NCBI GenBank assembly: GCA_045631425.1
Contig: JAZQUR010000107.1
Location: 1-12,744, forward strand
DNA length: 12,744 bases
Direction of reading: 5' to 3'
Source of the DNA: Treponema_I sp045631425
GTDB taxonomy: Bacteria > Spirochaetota > Spirochaetia > Treponematales > Treponemataceae
Each line of letters starts with the position of its first letter. Position 1 is the first letter of the stretch. Positions 7,729 through 12,744 of the stretch are shown here, in pieces. The translations under genes were made by a program, and so were the position numbers. The notes under the pieces are model-generated. The model saw only the letters and a program-made list of their open reading frames with translations, did no database searches and had not been told where the DNA came from.

Positions 7729-7803
7729 TTTTATTACTCTGTTAAATTAAAAATATTCTATAAATTTGTTTTATTTTTGCTTTTCTGAAACTTGATTTTC
7801 CAC

Positions 7804-7832
7804 TTGTTTTCTCGAAAAAAAATTGCTACACT
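7804..7832 (+). promoter_or_regulatory. Promoter of the lipoprotein gene, placing transcription start at the ATG
   Basis: -35 TTGTTT (7804-7809), a 17-bp spacer, -10 TACACT (7827-7832). Only six bases separate the -10 box from the ATG at 7839, so transcription would begin at or next to the start codon. No Shine-Dalgarno is present. Together this suggests a leaderless transcript. Confidence 0.5.
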
Positions 7833-7838
7833 TAAAAT

Positions 7839-8219
7839 ATGAAAAAGACAGTATATTTAATTTTAGGATTTTTATCAGTTTTAGCAATTTTTAGTTGCCA
7901 ATCAACACAAGTTGTTATCCCAGCAGACGCAACTGAAACTGAATTAACAAAACAAGCACAACTTGCTTACGATTCTGGAAACACAAAAGCCGCAAAAGAA
8001 TATTACAAAGCAATTATCGAAAGATTTGGCGATAACACAGAAAGTTTGGTTATTGCAAAATATGAGTTAGCTCATCTTTACATCAAAGAAAAAGACTACA
8101 AAAATGCACAGCCAATTCTAGAAGAAATTTTAGGCTTGTACGAAGCAGATTTCTCTAACACCTTACCACCAGAATACAAAAAACTAGCACAAATCGACTT
8201 CGCTAAAATCCCAGAATAA
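7839..8219 (+). CDS. Small TPR-like lipoprotein
   Basis: This 126-aa protein has a lipoprotein signal peptide: MKKTVYLILGFLSVLAIFSC, with Cys20 as the lipidated residue. The box IFSC deviates from the strict E. coli consensus (Phe at -2) but fits the looser lipoboxes of spirochaetes. The mature part is mostly helical. LTKQAQLAYDSGNTKAAKEYYKAIIERFGD (about 36-65) and AKYELAHLYIKEKDYKNAQPILEEIL (about 73-98) look like two tetratricopeptide repeats, close to the family's A..Y...G....A...Y pattern. It probably acts as a periplasm-facing or surface-exposed adaptor. It is divergent from the polysaccharide operon and shares its control region, but nothing links the two functionally beyond position. 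No terminator is seen right after it; the first candidate is near 8438. The specific partner is unknown. Confidence 0.85.
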   Translation: MKKTVYLILGFLSVLAIFSCQSTQVVIPADATETELTKQAQLAYDSGNTKAAKEYYKAIIERFGDNTESLVIAKYELAHLYIKEKDYKNAQPILEEILGLYEADFSNTLPPEYKKLAQIDFAKIPE

Positions 8220-8347
8220 TTTACGTAGAAATAACTCTGGTTAAAACGAAAGGGACAAACCTCAAATATTTCAAAACCAACAGGATTCTTAGGTTGCCTC
8301 AATATTTCATTCAATTGTTGATTTTTTTTAACACGAAAGCTATTCAC

Positions 8348-8369
8348 GGCACGCTGAAACAGTCGTGCC
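8348..8369. repeat. Short hairpin with one bulge
   Basis: GGCACGCTG (8348-8356) pairs with CAG (8360-8362) and CGTGCC (8364-8369) around an AAA loop, with a single bulged T at 8363. No T tract follows, so it is not a standard terminator. Confidence 0.5.
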
Positions 8370-8437
8370 TTAAATCTAGCCAAAACACGTAAGCAACTAG
8401 ACCAAAATAAACCAAAACGAACTCAATTACCCAGAGT

Positions 8438-8470
8438 CCAGAGACCGGTAAGGTCTTTGGTCGTCTTTTT
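8438..8470 (+). terminator. Probable intrinsic terminator downstream of the lipoprotein gene
   Basis: CCAGAGACC (8438-8446) pairs with GGTCTTTGG (8452-8460), nine pairs including one G-T wobble, around the loop GGTAA. It is followed by TCGTCTTTTT (8461-8470). It lies 218 bp after the lipoprotein stop codon. The right arm can alternatively pair with 8568-8576. Confidence 0.5.
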
Positions 8471-8486
8471 AGGAAAGAGAGGTGCA

Positions 8487-8534
8487 CGAGGAGAGAGAAC
8501 CCTTTTCATCGAAAAAAAGGGTTCTCTCTCCTCG
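8487..8534. repeat. Perfect 20-bp inverted repeat
   Basis: The left arm 8487-8506 (CGAGGAGAGAG, then AACCCTTTT) is an exact reverse complement of 8515-8534, with an 8-base loop CATCGAAA. The arms are strongly purine/pyrimidine biased. Neither strand has a T tract after the stem, so it is not a normal terminator. It could be a structured RNA, a transcript-end stabiliser or a palindromic mobile repeat. Confidence 0.9.
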
Positions 8535-8544
8535 TAAAGTTTAC

Positions 8545-8560
8545 CAGCTTTTCAAAGCTG
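8545..8560. repeat. 7-bp stem hairpin
   Basis: CAGCTTT (8545-8551) pairs with AAAGCTG (8554-8560), leaving two bases between the arms. It lies between the 20-bp stem and a second small dyad (CCCAA 8567-8571 with TTGGG 8576-8580). On the minus strand these are the first structures after the CBM9-like gene and may mark its transcript end, although no U tract follows. Confidence 0.6.
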
Positions 8561-8586
8561 TCTCCTCCCAAAGACTTGGGAATTTA

Positions 8587-9309
8587 TTAAAAAAAAGTAA
8601 AAGCTGCAAACTTTTCAGGCTGATGAAAAGAAATAACTTCTGGTTCATCTAGCAAACACAAAAAACCTTGGCTTGTTCCACGAGGCACACTTGAATCAAT
8701 GCGATTTATAGTGCCTCGCCAAACTGTATTTTCTTTTGGGGCGTTTTTTAAGCCAAAATCAGCCCAAGGGATAAACACATCAAAATACCAAAACTCGTCT
8801 TTCACTTCCGATGTTGTTTCCCCACTATATTTCCAATCGTAATCAAAAGTCAAAGTTTTCCCAGCCACCACATCAGTTAAGTAGCCAAAGATTTTTTCGC
8901 CACCATCAAATGGCTTGCTGTTTTCTAGTTCCACTGGTAAAGTTTTATCATCATTTTCATGGATAAAAACTCTGTAATCCAAGCAAGTTCCCTTTGCATT
9001 TAGCTCTATACCATAATAAACAGAAGAATTTTCAGGCTGCAAAAAGATTTCTAGACAATCATCAAAGAAAACTTTGGTTTTGTGCTCTGTTTTATTTGCT
9101 TTTACTTTGTTATGAGGTACTTCTACACAAAAAGAAAATCCCAGTCCGTCTTTTCCTGCGATTGGGAACACGCCAGAAAAAAGCTCCCTAGGCTTGTGTT
9201 CATCCCAGCAATATTCAAGCTCGATACCTTCTACATCATATTTGTCCAAAACAAACTGAATATCACCTTTTATCTTTTCATTTACAAGGGGAATATTATA
9301 TTCTTTCAC
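8587..9309 (-). CDS. CBM9-like carbohydrate-binding protein without signal peptide
   Basis: The 240-aa protein resembles stand-alone 'carbohydrate-binding family 9-like' proteins (CBM9/DOMON-type beta sandwich). Marks of the family are FFDDCLEIFLQPE (about 81-93), YYGIELNAKGTCLDYR (about 98-113), the VFIPWADFGL strand, WRGTINRID and the closing SFHQPEKFAAFTFF (about 227-240). Its role is probably to bind sugars; no catalytic residues are evident. I see no signal peptide, so it should be cytoplasmic. The frame extends to a TTG at 9345 inside the preceding gene, but a strong AAGAGG stands 5 nt before the GTG at 9309, and that start gives MKEYNIPLVNEK. It follows the HD-GYP gene by 28 bp on the same strand and is probably co-transcribed. 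The family match is by pattern memory; the ligand is unknown. Confidence 0.75.
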   Translation of the reverse strand: MKEYNIPLVNEKIKGDIQFVLDKYDVEGIELEYCWDEHKPRELFSGVFPIAGKDGLGFSFCVEVPHNKVKANKTEHKTKVFFDDCLEIFLQPENSSVYYGIELNAKGTCLDYRVFIHENDDKTLPVELENSKPFDGGEKIFGYLTDVVAGKTLTFDYDWKYSGETTSEVKDEFWYFDVFIPWADFGLKNAPKENTVWRGTINRIDSSVPRGTSQGFLCLLDEPEVISFHQPEKFAAFTFF

Positions 9310-9314
9310 AAAAT

Positions 9315-9320
9315 CCTCTT
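9315..9320 (-). promoter_or_regulatory. Ribosome binding site deciding the CBM9-like start
   Basis: AAGAGG on the minus strand, 5 nt before the GTG at 9309. It rules against the longer TTG start at 9345, which overlaps the end of the HD-GYP gene and has no such site. Confidence 0.7.
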
Positions 9321-9337
9321 TATTAAATAGAATTAAA

Positions 9338-10537
9338 CTAAACAAATTCTTTTAGTCTGTACACTGCCCCGTCCTCTATCATTTTCACCATATACGGAAC
9401 AATTTCTGGATCAAACTGTTTTCCAGCATTTTCTTTCAACTGTTTAACAATTTCTTCCATAGACAATGGTTCACGATAAACACGCTTTGAATCCATTGTA
9501 TCGAAAGAATCTGCCACAGTGATAATTCTAGAAATTAGTGGGATTTCTTCGCCTTTCAACTTGTAGGGATAACCAGTTCCGTCATACCACTCATGGTGAT
9601 ATCTAACTGCTACCGACATTGTAGGAATTGTTGTAAATTCTTGCAAAATATCACCACTGTAAGTTGGGTGTTGTTTCATAATTTCCCATTCTTCATCATC
9701 AAGTTTTGTAGGCTTGTTCAAAATTCTATCTGGAATTCCGATTTTTCCAATATCATGCATCATAGCGATGTAGAAAAGTTCTTCTTGATCTTCAAAAGAC
9801 CAGCCCATTCGTCTAGCGATTTCCCGAGAAAACAAAGCAACTCGGCGAGAGTGTCCTTCGGTGTATTTGTCTTTTGCGTCGATAGCGTTTGCAAAAGTTG
9901 ATAAAGCCTGCTCCACAATATCTTTGTAAATCAAATGTTGTTTTTTAAGTTGAGCCATTCGGATTTCAAAAGCGATGTAGCAGATAAGCGCGATTCCAAC
10001 TACGATGGCAGAACCTATAAAAATCCAAAACCCATTCAATTCTTGAATTGATAAATATTGTTTATAAGGCATGGCCATTGTTTCTGGGCGCCAACCTTCT
10101 GCTTCTTTTGGAATATAGATAACAAACCCAATTGGATAAGCCTCTTTTTTCAAAATTTCGTTATATTCTACAGGGGATATAAACAATGTATCGTTTTCAA
10201 GATGATAAATACAGTTCCAATTTGAATCGATATAAGAGCCTTCTGGAAGTTTTATATTTATCCGCCAATCACAAATATCGTGTTCTAAAAAATTGTATAA
10301 GTTAAAATCGTATTGCGCACCAAGAAATCCATCTTTTTCCCAGTAAGAAGTTGTTTGCACACAATCAATCCAAAATTCTGGAACTTCAAGCTTTCCAGAA
10401 TTCTCTCGCTGATAATAAATGTGTAACAAACTATTTTTCTTTTCCAAAGATTTTTCGATGGAATCGTAAGCGATAAAAAATGAGACACCTATCAATGTCA
10501 ATAAACTCAAATATTTAACAACTTTACTTTTAAACAT
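9338..10537 (-). CDS. Membrane HD-GYP cyclic-di-GMP phosphodiesterase with CBM2-like external domain
   Basis: The 399-aa protein has an N-terminal membrane anchor (about 8-24), an external domain, a second membrane helix (about 170-190), a short helical linker and a C-terminal HD-GYP domain (about 205-399). The catalytic set is complete: EGHSRR (H229), HDIGKIGIPD (H261, D262), H290, RYHHEWYDGTGYP (H314, H315 and the GYP at 322-324) and VADSFDTM (D343). It should hydrolyse cyclic di-GMP on the cytoplasmic side. The external domain (about 56-141) looks like a type-2 carbohydrate-binding module: YWEKDGFLGAQYDFNLYN, DWRINIKLPEG, SNWNC, then PIGFVIY, with W66, W91 and W107 at the places where CBM2 keeps tryptophans. 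So its activity may respond to a polysaccharide. It is co-directional with the CBM9-like gene and divergent from htrA. The ATG follows an extended -10 with no Shine-Dalgarno. Confidence 0.9.
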   Translation of the reverse strand: MFKSKVVKYLSLLTLIGVSFFIAYDSIEKSLEKKNSLLHIYYQRENSGKLEVPEFWIDCVQTTSYWEKDGFLGAQYDFNLYNFLEHDICDWRINIKLPEGSYIDSNWNCIYHLENDTLFISPVEYNEILKKEAYPIGFVIYIPKEAEGWRPETMAMPYKQYLSIQELNGFWIFIGSAIVVGIALICYIAFEIRMAQLKKQHLIYKDIVEQALSTFANAIDAKDKYTEGHSRRVALFSREIARRMGWSFEDQEELFYIAMMHDIGKIGIPDRILNKPTKLDDEEWEIMKQHPTYSGDILQEFTTIPTMSVAVRYHHEWYDGTGYPYKLKGEEIPLISRIITVADSFDTMDSKRVYREPLSMEEIVKQLKENAGKQFDPEIVPYMVKMIEDGAVYRLKEFV

Positions 10538-10543
10538 AGTTGT

Positions 10544-10552
10544 ATTATATCA
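10544..10552 (-). promoter_or_regulatory. Extended -10 promoter of the HD-GYP gene
   Basis: TGATATAAT on the minus strand is a perfect -10 with the extended TGn motif; no good -35 is visible upstream, which such promoters tolerate. Six bases (ACAACT) separate it from the ATG at 10537, so the transcript should begin at the start codon. Confidence 0.6.
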
Positions 10553-10583
10553 CATTTTCATTTTCTTTTCTTTATTTTTTTAG

Positions 10584-10589
10584 TATATT
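10584..10589 (+). promoter_or_regulatory. Candidate -10 box of the htrA-like gene
   Basis: TATATT ends 7 nt before the ATG at 10597. The sequence before it is T rich and has no clear -35. No Shine-Dalgarno lies between the box and the ATG, so translation would be leaderless. Confidence 0.35.
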
Positions 10590-10596
10590 TATTTTT

Positions 10597-11853
10597 ATGA
10601 AACTTTATACTAAAAATCATATTTTACTATCTATAATTTTGACATCACTTTGTGTTTGTGTCCTTTCTTTTGGGATTTTGTTTTTTTTCACTGATTTTTA
10701 CAAAGCCCAAGAAGTCCAAGATGAAACTATTGCTAAATCCGAAGATTCTACCCAGTTAGAAACTTTGGAAGAATTTGATGAAAGTCGATGGACTTCAATG
10801 TTAGATGAAAGATATTATCAAGAAGCTGTAAACTCTTCCACAACAAGCTACACACAAGACGAAATTCAAAATATCACCGTGTATGAAAAATATAACGAAG
10901 CGGTTGTAAATATTAACACTGCTGTTATGGGCATAAACTGGTTTTTGGAGCCTGTTCCTCAAGAAGGAGGTTCTGGATCTGGTTCTATTATCGATTCTCG
11001 GGGTTACGTTGTTACAAATGTTCACGTAATTGAGGATGCCTATAAGATTTACATTTCACTGTCAGATGGCACTCAGTACGAAGGAACTGTAGTTGGTACT
11101 GATGAAGCTTCTGACATTGCTGTTATCAAATTTGAGCCGCCAAAAGGTGTTTCGCTAAAAACTATTCCTTTTGGAAGTTCTAAAAATCTTAAAGTTGGAC
11201 AAAAAGTTTTGGCTATTGGGAATCCTTTCGGCTTTGAGCGTACTCTCACCACAGGGATAATTTCCGGTTTAGGTCGCCCAATCAAGAATTCAAATGATGT
11301 GATTATTCGTAATATGATTCAAACTGATACAGCTATAAATCCTGGAAACTCTGGTGGACCTTTGCTTGACACTCAGGGACGGATGATTGGGATAAACACA
11401 ATGATTTATTCTACATCGGGAAGTTCTGCTGGAATCGGGTTTGCAGTTCCTATCGACACAGCGAAACGAGTTGTTTCTGACTTGATTCAATACGGCAAGG
11501 TTCGTCGTGGCGCCATTGATGGTGTGCTTGTTCAGCTTACAAACTCCATAGCAAACTATGCAAAACTTTCCGTTTCACAAGGTTTGCTAGTTTCAGAGCT
11601 TTCTGATACAAGTCATGCAAAAAAAGACGGATTGTTAGCAGGCTCTGAGCCAGTACAATACGGTAGTCGCTACAATTCTACAACTATTTATCTTGGCGGA
11701 GATGTGATTCTTGCAGTGGATGATATTGCAGTTTCTTCTCTAGCAACTTATTATTCCCTTTTGGAAAGCAAAAAACCGGGGGATACTGTAAAATTAACGA
11801 TTCTTAGAAATAACAAAAAGCAAGAATTGGTTATAACTTTAGACGAAGCATAA
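10597..11853 (+). CDS. HtrA/DegP-type periplasmic serine protease with PDZ domain
   Basis: The protein has 418 aa from the ATG at 10597. An N-terminal hydrophobic helix (about 8-31) is an anchor or uncleaved signal, so the enzyme should face the periplasm. An acidic linker follows, then a trypsin-like domain (about 92-305) with the full triad: TNVHVIED (H143), SDIAVIKF (D173) and NPGNSGGPL (S252). GIGFAVPID closes the domain. One PDZ domain (about 308-416) has the carboxylate-loop region QGLLVSELSD and the usual LGGDVILAVDD; a single PDZ makes it DegS-like in layout. It would degrade or refold damaged envelope proteins. The frame continues upstream to a TTG at 10540, but that would put the T-rich promoter region into protein, so the ATG is preferred. 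The flavin-reductase-like gene follows 34 bp later. Confidence 0.92.
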   Translation: MKLYTKNHILLSIILTSLCVCVLSFGILFFFTDFYKAQEVQDETIAKSEDSTQLETLEEFDESRWTSMLDERYYQEAVNSSTTSYTQDEIQNITVYEKYNEAVVNINTAVMGINWFLEPVPQEGGSGSGSIIDSRGYVVTNVHVIEDAYKIYISLSDGTQYEGTVVGTDEASDIAVIKFEPPKGVSLKTIPFGSSKNLKVGQKVLAIGNPFGFERTLTTGIISGLGRPIKNSNDVIIRNMIQTDTAINPGNSGGPLLDTQGRMIGINTMIYSTSGSSAGIGFAVPIDTAKRVVSDLIQYGKVRRGAIDGVLVQLTNSIANYAKLSVSQGLLVSELSDTSHAKKDGLLAGSEPVQYGSRYNSTTIYLGGDVILAVDDIAVSSLATYYSLLESKKPGDTVKLTILRNNKKQELVITLDEA

Positions 11854-11887
11854 AAATATTTAACCGTTAAAACAGGAGAATTATCAA

Positions 11888-12397
11888 ATGAAAGAAATTT
11901 TACCAAAAGATTTTGCTGAAAATCCATTTAAAATGATTGGTGATGATTGGCTTTTAATCACCGCTGAAAAAGATGGAAAAACAAATGCCATGACTGCTAG
12001 TTGGGGCGGCGTTGGTGTGATTTGGAACAAAAATGTGGCTTACACTTTTATCCGTGACAGTCGCTACACAAAAGAGTTTGTAGATAATGGAGAAACTTAT
12101 TCTCTTTGTGTTTTCGACCATGAAGCAAACAAAGAGATGCTTGGGTACATGGGAACAGTTTCTGGACGCACAGAAGACAAGGTTGCAAAATGTAATTTAA
12201 CTGTGAAAAAAGATGAAAACACACCATATTTCGCAGAAGCAAAAACTGTTATTATTTGTAAAAAACTTTACAAGGTGGAACTTCCACTAGAAAATCTAGA
12301 ACCAGTCGTAAAAGAAGAAATCGTAAACCGATTTTATCCAAAAGGTGATATTCACACAATGTACGTTGGCGAAATCGTAAAAATTTTACAAAAGTAA
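11888..12397 (+). CDS. Flavin reductase-family (FMN-binding split barrel) protein
   Basis: This 169-aa protein fits the flavin reductase-like family in length and pattern: WLLITAEKDGKTNAMTASWGGVGVIWNKNVAYTFIRDSRYT (residues 21-61) is the FMN-binding core, followed by YSLCVFD and, near the C-terminus, HTMYVGEIVKI, the last barrel strand. Members bind FMN and reduce flavin or small substrates, usually with NAD(P)H, in the cytoplasm; the exact substrate is often unknown and is so here. AGGAGA stands 8 nt before the ATG. It lies 34 bp after the HtrA-type gene on the same strand with no terminator between, so the two are probably co-transcribed, and a strong terminator follows 24 bp after its stop codon. 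A functional link to the protease (envelope or redox stress) is only a guess from position. Confidence 0.88.
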   Translation: MKEILPKDFAENPFKMIGDDWLLITAEKDGKTNAMTASWGGVGVIWNKNVAYTFIRDSRYTKEFVDNGETYSLCVFDHEANKEMLGYMGTVSGRTEDKVAKCNLTVKKDENTPYFAEAKTVIICKKLYKVELPLENLEPVVKEEIVNRFYPKGDIHTMYVGEIVKILQK

Positions 12398-12421
12398 ATT
12401 CAGATTTCCCCAAGAAAACAA

Positions 12422-12452
12422 AAAAGTCCCAGAAAATACCTCTGGGACTTTT
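12422..12452 (+). terminator. Strong intrinsic terminator after the htrA/flavin reductase operon
   Basis: AAAAGTCCCAGA (12422-12433) pairs perfectly with TCTGGGACTTTT (12441-12452) over 12 bp around a 7-base loop. The A and T runs at its ends make it usable on both strands. Confidence 0.85.
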
Positions 12453-12520
12453 CGTTTATAAACTGTGCAAAAATAATCTTGTATTTCATAAAAATTCTGA
12501 AAACTTTTTGTAAATAATAT

Positions 12521-12543
12521 TTATGTAGAGATTTTCTACATAA
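12521..12543 (+). repeat. 9-bp perfect hairpin in the leader of the truncated Rpn-type gene
   Basis: TTATGTAGA (12521-12529) pairs with TCTACATAA (12535-12543) around GATTT. It lies 21 bp before the ATG at 12565, close to the AAGGA ribosome binding site. It could be an operator or an RNA hairpin; no clear promoter was assigned. Confidence 0.5.
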
Positions 12544-12564
12544 TTTCAACAAAAGGATTTTCAC

Positions 12565-12669
12565 ATGAATAATCGAAATTACAAAGACTCTGTCTTCGTT
12601 GACCTTTTCGCAAAAGACATTAACGCAAAAGAAAACTTTGTTTCACTTTACAACGCTTGCATTAATTAA
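12565..12669 (+). pseudogene. Truncated N-terminus of an Rpn-type (PD-(D/E)XK nuclease/transposase family) gene
   Basis: A 34-codon frame starts at an ATG preceded by AAGGA at 7 nt, a proper start. Its residues (MNNRNYKDSVFVDLFAKD, then AKENFVSLYNA) match the N-terminus that I recall for Rpn-family recombination-promoting nuclease/putative transposase proteins of treponemes and clostridia, which are normally about 250-350 aa. After YNA, where the family usually continues with Leu-His-Gly, the frame runs into an A+T-rich inverted-repeat element and stops (Cys-Ile-Asn-stop). So the gene looks interrupted by the repeat; the remainder may lie beyond the window. Only the N-terminus is visible, so the family call is moderate, and no nuclease residues can be checked. 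Confidence 0.6.
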
Positions 12670-12742
12670 GAATTATGAATTAAGAATTATGAATTGGGAT
12701 ATAATTCTTAATTCTGCATTCTTAATTCTGAATTGTATTAAT
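12661..12742. repeat. A+T-rich inverted-repeat element (MITE-like) interrupting the Rpn-type gene
   Basis: Two tandem copies of AATTAAGAATTATG (12664-12677, 12678-12691) plus AATT are followed by GGGATAT and then two reversed copies, AATTCTTAATTCTG (12703-12716) and CATTCTTAATTCTG (12717-12730), plus AATT. The 32-base arms match at 27 of 32 positions. ATTAAT occurs at both ends (12661-12666 and 12737-12742), which could be a target duplication or part of the ends. No coding capacity is present. Confidence 0.7.
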
Positions 12743-12744
12743 TT

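Larger units (their letters stand above)
8220..8586. other. Gene-free region rich in inverted repeats
   Basis: These 367 bases contain no convincing gene. The first 210 are A+T rich with one short hairpin (8348-8369); the last 150 contain several dyads (8438-8460, 8487-8534, 8545-8560, 8567-8580) described separately. A minus-strand open frame crosses the left part (TTG at 8383 into the lipoprotein gene) but lacks a ribosome binding site. The gene on the left points in and the gene on the right ends here, so the region lies between two converging 3' ends. Confidence 0.6.

Noticed and set aside
8096..8383. 95-codon minus-strand frame opposite the end of the lipoprotein gene
   Set aside because: TTG start, no Shine-Dalgarno, and half of it is antisense to a well-supported lipoprotein gene. 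Its first half (8220-8383) reads somewhat protein-like, so a decayed fragment or dispersed repeat is possible, but I cannot support it.
8487..8534. Perfect 20-bp stem read as an intrinsic terminator
   Set aside because: No T tract follows the stem on either strand, and the stem is longer than needed. It is listed as an inverted repeat instead.
9310..9345. TTG start adding 12 residues to the CBM9-like protein
   Set aside because: It overlaps the end of the HD-GYP gene and covers the strong AAGAGG site that serves the GTG at 9309.
10540..10596. TTG start adding 19 residues to the HtrA-like protein
   Set aside because: The extension is only Phe, Tyr, Ser and Ile encoded by the T-rich promoter region, and it overlaps the divergent -10 boxes. 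The ATG at 10597 gives a normal membrane anchor.
1..12744. CRISPR arrays, tRNA or rRNA genes, intact insertion sequences
   Set aside because: No regularly spaced direct repeats, no cloverleaf or rRNA-like stretches, and no complete transposase were seen. The only mobile-type signals are the repeat element and the truncated Rpn-type gene at the right edge.

Overview
This 12.7 kb window of low-G+C DNA most likely comes from a spirochaete, and I favour a gut, rumen or oral Treponema. The reasons are the base composition, the spirochaete-style lipobox, the HD-GYP/CBM regulatory pairing, and the start of an Rpn/PD-(D/E)XK-type gene ('KDSVFVDLF') of a kind I recall as common in treponemes. No rRNA, tRNA or housekeeping marker is present, so the assignment is an inference.

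Positions 1-7728 hold a surface-polysaccharide operon on the minus strand. A consensus sigma70-type promoter (TTGAAA-17-TATAAT, 7700-7728) drives a leader of about 130 nt. The genes follow in this order: a WecA-like phosphoglycosyl transferase fused to a VanZ-like domain (6045-7562), a Wzz-type chain-length regulator (4995-6023), a Wza/OPX-type export protein with SLBB domains (3557-4975), the orphan C-terminus of a second OPX protein (3334-3537, pseudogene), a Wzx-type flippase (1746-3260), a sugar-nucleotide epimerase/dehydratase (799-1701) and a family 2 glycosyltransferase that runs off the left edge (1-799). Together they would start the lipid-linked unit, modify and extend it, flip it, set its length and export it. 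No polymerase (Wzy) is seen; it may lie beyond position 1. The distal part is very A+T rich, as variable polysaccharide loci often are.

Positions 7563-7838 are a divergent control region. To its right lie a small TPR-like lipoprotein gene (7839-8219) and a gene-free stretch (8220-8586) packed with inverted repeats, including a perfect 20-bp stem and helices that can swap partners.

Positions 8587-10537 (minus strand) encode a membrane HD-GYP cyclic-di-GMP phosphodiesterase whose external domain resembles a type-2 carbohydrate-binding module, followed 28 bp later by a CBM9-like protein. Divergent from it (10597-12397, plus strand) are an HtrA/DegP-type protease and a flavin-reductase-family protein, closed by a strong intrinsic terminator. 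The right edge has a 34-codon stub of an Rpn-type gene cut off by an A+T-rich inverted-repeat element (12661-12742).

The three genes transcribed directly from divergent promoters (lipoprotein, HD-GYP, HtrA) have a -10 box 6-7 nt before the start codon and no Shine-Dalgarno, so they look leaderless. Genes inside operons have clear AGAGG, AAGGA or AGGAGA sites.
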